This document shows positions 31,835-34,787 of a stretch of 34,787 nt of DNA, one piece after another; position 1 is the first letter of the stretch, and each line of letters opens with the position of its first letter. Location: positions 1 through 34,787 of the forward strand of contig JAVBLQ010000046.1 of NCBI GenBank assembly GCA_031553435.1, in the 5' to 3' direction. The DNA comes from JAVBLQ01 sp031553435. GTDB lineage: Bacteria; Bacteroidota; Bacteroidia; Bacteroidales; Azobacteroidaceae. A program made the translations under genes and the position numbers. The notes under the pieces were generated by a model. That model was not told where the DNA came from. It saw only the letters and a program-made list of their open reading frames with translations, and did not search any database.

Positions 31835-32399
31835 ACCAATCGGACAACAAGATGTAGGACAACTGATTACGGAATATCGTCCGCAATTGAAAGCGTTTAT
31901 CCGTAAGCGCGTTTCAAGCAATGAAGATGCGGACGACATTTTGCAAGATGTTTTTTATCAATTGATAAAAACCGTTGACAATGCAATGAATCCGATCGAA
32001 CAAGTTTCAGCATGGTTGTACAGGGTTGCCCGGAACCTGATCATTAACAAGGGAATCAAAAAACAAGAAGAAGAATTGCCCGTTTACAATAACAATGAAG
32101 GTGATGAGATTGTATTGAAAGATTTTTCCGATATTCTTTTCGATAATGATGCATCACCTTCACCCGAAACAGAATATTTGCGTTCACTGGTATGGATAGA
32201 ATTAGAAAACGCTCTTTCGGAACTGCCTCCCGAACAGCGGGAAATATTCGAATTAACTGAATTAGAAGGAGTACCGGTAAAAGAAATATCAGCAACAACA
32301 GGCGTTGCTGTCAACACTTTATTATCACGAAAACATTATGCAATAAAGCATCTTCGCAAGCGACTGGCAGAATTGTATAAGGATATTATTTATGCTTAA
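31827..32399 (+). CDS. ECF-type RNA polymerase sigma factor
   Basis: The 190-residue protein starts at ATG 31827 (MNKPIGQQDVGQLITEYRPQ), overlapping the preceding gene by eight bases; the in-frame ATG at 31806 is possible but lies deeper in that gene. Region 2 is LKAFIRKRVSSNEDADDILQDVFYQL with WLYRVARNLIINKG. Region 4 is LSELPPEQREIFELTELEGVPVKEIS, ATTGVAVNTLLSRKHYAIKHLRKRL, the helix-turn-helix for the -35 element. An acidic linker with DNDASPSPETEYL separates the regions. No classical anti-sigma gene follows; downstream DNA is mobile-element debris. It would direct a small stress regulon of unknown stimulus. Confidence 0.88.
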   Translation: MNKPIGQQDVGQLITEYRPQLKAFIRKRVSSNEDADDILQDVFYQLIKTVDNAMNPIEQVSAWLYRVARNLIINKGIKKQEEELPVYNNNEGDEIVLKDFSDILFDNDASPSPETEYLRSLVWIELENALSELPPEQREIFELTELEGVPVKEISATTGVAVNTLLSRKHYAIKHLRKRLAELYKDIIYA

Positions 32400-32420
32400 G
32401 TACTAAATATCTCAAAAAAA

Positions 32421-32447
32421 TTATAAACTTTTGATGCGGTTGCCCTG
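32421..32447. repeat. Solitary ISAs1-like terminal repeat
   Basis: On the minus strand from 32447 the sequence reads CAGGGCAACCGCATCAAAAG, nearly identical at its tip to the right end of the IS at 34077 (CAGGGCAAACGCATGCAAAA). No transposase lies inside it (the sigma gene ends 22 bases away) and no matching second end is visible nearby. It seems a relic of a related element. Confidence 0.55.
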
Positions 32448-32589
32448 AAATTTGATGGAGAGAAAAACTGCATTAGATTCTGATGTGAATCTCGGAGGAA
32501 TCTACATTTCTTCTGAATGGCGTTGGGTATTGGAAAACATCATAACATCTCTCAAACCCACTAAAACTATAAGAACATAAATGAAAAAA

Positions 32590-32625
32590 GAGTCACATCA
32601 TTCAATGTAACTCTCTGATTTTTAA
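32590..32625 (+). terminator. Possible terminator hairpin
   Basis: GAGTCACAT (32590-32598) pairs with ATGTAACTC (32605-32613) with one mismatch, followed by TCTGATTTTT. The rest of 32448-32819 shows no gene and only short AT-rich words. Confidence 0.45.
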
Positions 32626-32819
32626 GTGGCCCCACTTGTTGGTGAACCTTTTATCGCTAATCAATTCTGTTTCAATTTTTTGCCTTAATTTTAAAAAGCT
32701 ATAGGTAACGAATTAGAAACAGCTCTGTTTTTTACTTCTTTGTATTCTGTGGCCCTGTTGTGACCGCAAATATCTCAGGTTCAAAATTACAAAAAATAAT
32801 CGAAATATTCAAATTGTTT

Positions 32820-32829
32820 GAATATTAAC
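32820..32829. repeat. Target site duplication, left copy (GAATATTAAC)
   Basis: GAATATTAAC directly precedes the left end of the IS and is repeated exactly after its right end at 34078-34087. Confidence 0.85.
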
Positions 32830-34077
32830 CAGGGTCAACGCATTTAATTTTTGAGCAAACTTATCAAAAAATTCTTATTCCATGCTGCTTTCAACCTTTT
32901 GGAGCGCAACGATTGTTTCCCTGCATCTTTCTTGAGTAAATTTAGGGCAATCTTTCTAACGATGGCAAAATTCTTAGCAGCATGATTCGCCCTCTTTCGT
33001 TGTTCATCTTCCCTGAAAACCATATCCAAAGTCCAGTGTAGTTTGTTTTCAACTGCCCAATGTTCTCGAATACAGGCATTGAAATCTGTCTCCGTGCTCA
33101 AACTACTAATAAAGAACCGTTCGTGTATTTCTGTTTTATCTTTCAGTTCTCGGGTTGAAGTAATTTTAATAACAGAGGTAAGTTTTCCCCAACGCTTTTC
33201 AAAATCAACAATCAATCCTTTTTCGAAGACCTGACAACGGCGAGTTTCTATTCGTCCATGTCCCTTTTCTATAACACTAATATCAGAGACTGGGCGATTT
33301 CGATCACAAGTGGCATGTACTTCTTCTTCCAAGCTGCCTTGATTCCCTTTCACGGCAAGAATGTAGTCTGCCCCATTGTCAACTATTCTCTTTGCTATGG
33401 CAGTTTGAGTTCCCATTGCATCAATGGTTATGATACTATCTTTTATGTTCAATAAATCAAGTATTTGAGGAATTATAGTAATTTCATTGGTTTTTTCACC
33501 ACATTCCATCTGGCCCAGGCAAATGCCATTCTCTACGCTCCAGGCATGAACCGAATGCAAGGCAGAACGATGATGGAAAGTGTCCTTGGAACCTCGTGTG
33601 GTTTTTCCATCAATTGCTATGACCCGTTCCATAATCCCGTCCTCTTTTAATCCTTCTGCCCATGATATAAAACTACGCTCAAACTGTCTGGGATTCAAGG
33701 ATTGAAACAATCGATTGATGGTGTCGTGGGATGGTATGCCATTCTTCAATTCAAGAAATTGCCTGAGAAACGCAATGTTTTCTTTGCCGAAAAGCTCAAT
33801 GGAATCGTACGATTCTGCTCCACACAATACTCCAAGTATGCTTAGGATTATTATGTCTGACAATGAATGTAACTTGCAACGATTGATTCGAGGGTCGCTT
33901 AAAGATCGGAATGCCTTGTGTAATGATGTTTGCTCCATAAATCTGCTTGTCTTGTTTTTTGCAAATTTAGAAACAAATAGTGAATCTATTCCTTTTGATG
34001 TCAAATAGTTACCAACAACCAACTCCGAAAATCGTTTATAACTGTCGAGTTATATTTTTTTGCATGCGTTTGCCCTG
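32830..34077 (-). mobile_element. ISAs1-family insertion sequence, 1248 bp, complete
   Basis: The ends are imperfect inverted repeats: left CAGGGTCAACGCATTTAATT (from 32830), right on the minus strand CAGGGCAAACGCATGCAAAA (from 34077). A perfect 10-bp duplication GAATATTAAC flanks both sides, within the 8-10 bp size usual for the ISAs1 family. It carries one intact transposase gene. Intact ends, target duplication and full-length transposase indicate a fairly recent insertion. Confidence 0.9.
32844..33938 (-). CDS. ISAs1-family DDE transposase
   Basis: The protein, 364 residues from the ATG at 33938 (MEQTSLHKAFRSLSDPRI), catalyses movement of the surrounding IS. The N-terminal part has DPRINRCKLHSLSDIIILSILGVLCGAES, the H-repeat-associated N-domain. 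The DDE catalytic residues are in VIAIDGKTTRGS, IITIDAMGTQ and HWAVENKLHWTLD. HDTINRLFQSLNP and ADYILAVKGNQ are also family signatures. An in-frame upstream start at 34022 would add 28 residues and is less typical. No frameshift or stop is seen, so it should be active. Confidence 0.93.
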   Translation of the reverse strand: MEQTSLHKAFRSLSDPRINRCKLHSLSDIIILSILGVLCGAESYDSIELFGKENIAFLRQFLELKNGIPSHDTINRLFQSLNPRQFERSFISWAEGLKEDGIMERVIAIDGKTTRGSKDTFHHRSALHSVHAWSVENGICLGQMECGEKTNEITIIPQILDLLNIKDSIITIDAMGTQTAIAKRIVDNGADYILAVKGNQGSLEEEVHATCDRNRPVSDISVIEKGHGRIETRRCQVFEKGLIVDFEKRWGKLTSVIKITSTRELKDKTEIHERFFISSLSTETDFNACIREHWAVENKLHWTLDMVFREDEQRKRANHAAKNFAIVRKIALNLLKKDAGKQSLRSKRLKAAWNKNFLISLLKN

Positions 34078-34087
34078 GAATATTAAC
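34078..34087. repeat. Target site duplication, right copy (GAATATTAAC)
   Basis: Exact copy of 32820-32829 immediately after the right end of the IS. Confidence 0.85.
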
Positions 34088-34098
34088 ACTTTGTGTTC

Positions 34099-34147
34099 GG
34101 TGCAGGGTGCAAGTCTACATATATAAATGTAGCTTGCACCCTGCACC
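34099..34147. repeat. Long perfect hairpin (GGTGCAGGGTGCAAG arms)
   Basis: GGTGCAGGGTGCAAG (34099-34113) and CTTGCACCCTGCACC (34133-34147) are perfectly complementary over 15 bases. An inner stem CTACAT/ATGTAG (34115-34120, 34127-34132) continues it with a single bulged base. A run of A follows. Two more small palindromes lie just downstream: CAATAAAAAT/ATTTTTATTG and ATTGATT/AATCAAT, up to about 34215. The remaining bases to 34311 show no gene. Confidence 0.75.
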
Positions 34148-34311
34148 AAAAAATTGACCTGTCAATAAAAATATCTTGATTTTTATTGAATTTATCATTG
34201 ATTGAAAATCAATGTGTTATTGAATAATATTAAACTATCTACCCCACTACCTACCCGAATCACCTCAATAACTCTCCTTAATATTGCACCATAATTCGAA
34301 AACACCCGATT

Positions 34312-34680
34312 ATGGAAGTAATAACAATTGAATCACGGGCATTTAAAGATTTGGTTTCCAAAATAAACATGATAAGCAATTTTATCATGCATCAAGAACA
34401 AATCAAGCAACAAACAAATCCCGAAGAAGCATGGGTTGACAGTCACGATGTATGTTCTTTTCTTAAAATAAGCAAGCGGACACTGCAATTAATGTATATA
34501 TACCAGTGTTTCAGACAATTAAGCAGTTCCTTAAGAAGAATAGGTAATGATTTAGAAACAACCGAGATTCATTACTCTGCACTATATTTCATAGATTCAA
34601 ACAACTCTTTCCGCAAAAGTAACGATATATTTCGAAACAACAAAATATTTTATCACTACTGTCCGACAAAAAATAATTGA
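34312..34680 (+). pseudogene. Excisionase-like HTH protein, broken in the recognition region
   Basis: The first 60 or so residues match the small HTH proteins of Bacteroidota mobile elements: MEVITIESRAFKDLVSKINM, then EEAWVDSHDVCSFLKISKRTLQ, which usually continues RLR..G.I.Y...G..YY. Here the sequence after RTLQ (about 34485) turns into LMYIYQCFRQLSSSLRRIG and unrelated low-complexity text up to a stop at 34680. The match ends abruptly inside the helix-turn-helix domain, so the gene seems truncated by insertion, deletion or recombination, with the tail being read-through. If intact it would be an excision or regulatory protein of an integrative element. Confidence 0.65.
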
Positions 34681-34755
34681 ATAAAAAAGGGCTACTTCCA
34701 CATTGTGGTTTCGCCCGAATGTCGTACTTTTATTTTACCACAAAAAAAATGCGAC

Positions 34756-34787
34756 ATGGACAAAAGTAGTGAAATAAAATTAGTCGG
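34756..34787 (+). CDS. Start of a further gene, cut by window edge
   Basis: An ATG at 34756 opens a frame reading MDKSSEIKLV up to the window end. A TACTTTTA sequence (34727-34734) resembles a weak -7 box. Too little is visible to name a family; the context suggests a mobile-element gene. Confidence 0.3.
   Translation, partial: MDKSSEIKLV

Noticed and set aside
33938..34022. Extended transposase N-terminus
   Set aside because: The family N-terminus matches from the ATG at 33938; the extra 28 residues show no family similarity.
1..34787. The whole window as one integrative element, with integrase left and HTH right
   Set aside because: The interior is dominated by housekeeping genes (proS, pheS, hemH, metA, ffs, recO), so the two edges are more likely separate mobile-element remains.
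1..34787. CRISPR array
   Set aside because: No set of regularly spaced direct repeats was found; the repeats present are palindromic and scattered.

Overview
The window looks like a chromosomal segment from a member of the Bacteroidota, probably order Bacteroidales. The evidence is AT-rich DNA, repeated matches to the Bacteroidota promoter -7 box TAnnTTTG in front of genes and RNA genes, and Bacteroidota-type proteins: short type-3 ProRS, a CyuA/UPF0597 cysteine desulfidase, SAM-like/arm-domain tyrosine recombinases, and CreD next to a VIT-domain protein. The species cannot be named from the sequence alone.

Layout. (1) 1-1560: mobile-element edge with the 5' part of a tyrosine recombinase and a second, related recombinase that has lost its catalytic C-terminus. 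(2) 1746-4584: minus-strand membrane protein and two tandem membrane-anchored metallophosphoesterases. (3) 4736-7355: aquaporin Z and Xaa-Pro aminopeptidase. (4) 7357-10241: minus-strand cluster of membrane protein, ferrochelatase and cysteine desulfidase. (5) 10363-13577: metA, a DUF2721 protein and a U32/RlhA-like hydroxylase, with a small YtxH-like gene convergent at the end. (6) 14008-14243: SRP RNA, tRNA-Thr(TGT) and a terminator in one apparent transcript. (7) 14426-18885: divergent AddA/RecB-like helicase-nuclease and THUMP-like methyltransferase. (8) 18925-19517: a small gene and a PIN-domain toxin gene that seems to have lost its start codon. (9) 19590-24442: membrane protein, winged-helix regulator, CreD and VIT protein, with the same palindrome in front of both halves. 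(10) 24562-26265: tRNA-Pro(TGG) divergent from prolyl-tRNA synthetase. (11) 26364-31310: MscS-like channel, dprA, GNAT, pheS, nth and recO. (12) 31436-32399: His/Met-rich membrane protein and an ECF sigma factor. (13) 32421-34787: an ISAs1-family insertion sequence with a perfect 10-bp target duplication, a solitary related terminal repeat, strong hairpins, a broken excisionase-like HTH gene and the start of a further gene.

Most of the centre is housekeeping: translation, heme, methionine, DNA repair and recombination. Both edges carry mobile-element debris. The most interesting points are the wHTH/CreD/VIT cassette with its shared operator-like palindrome, the PIN toxin whose start appears to have changed from ATG to ATA, a metA whose residue 111 predicts acetyl-CoA rather than succinyl-CoA use, and an interspersed palindromic repeat with a conserved GCTTGCGCACG core found in both orientations.
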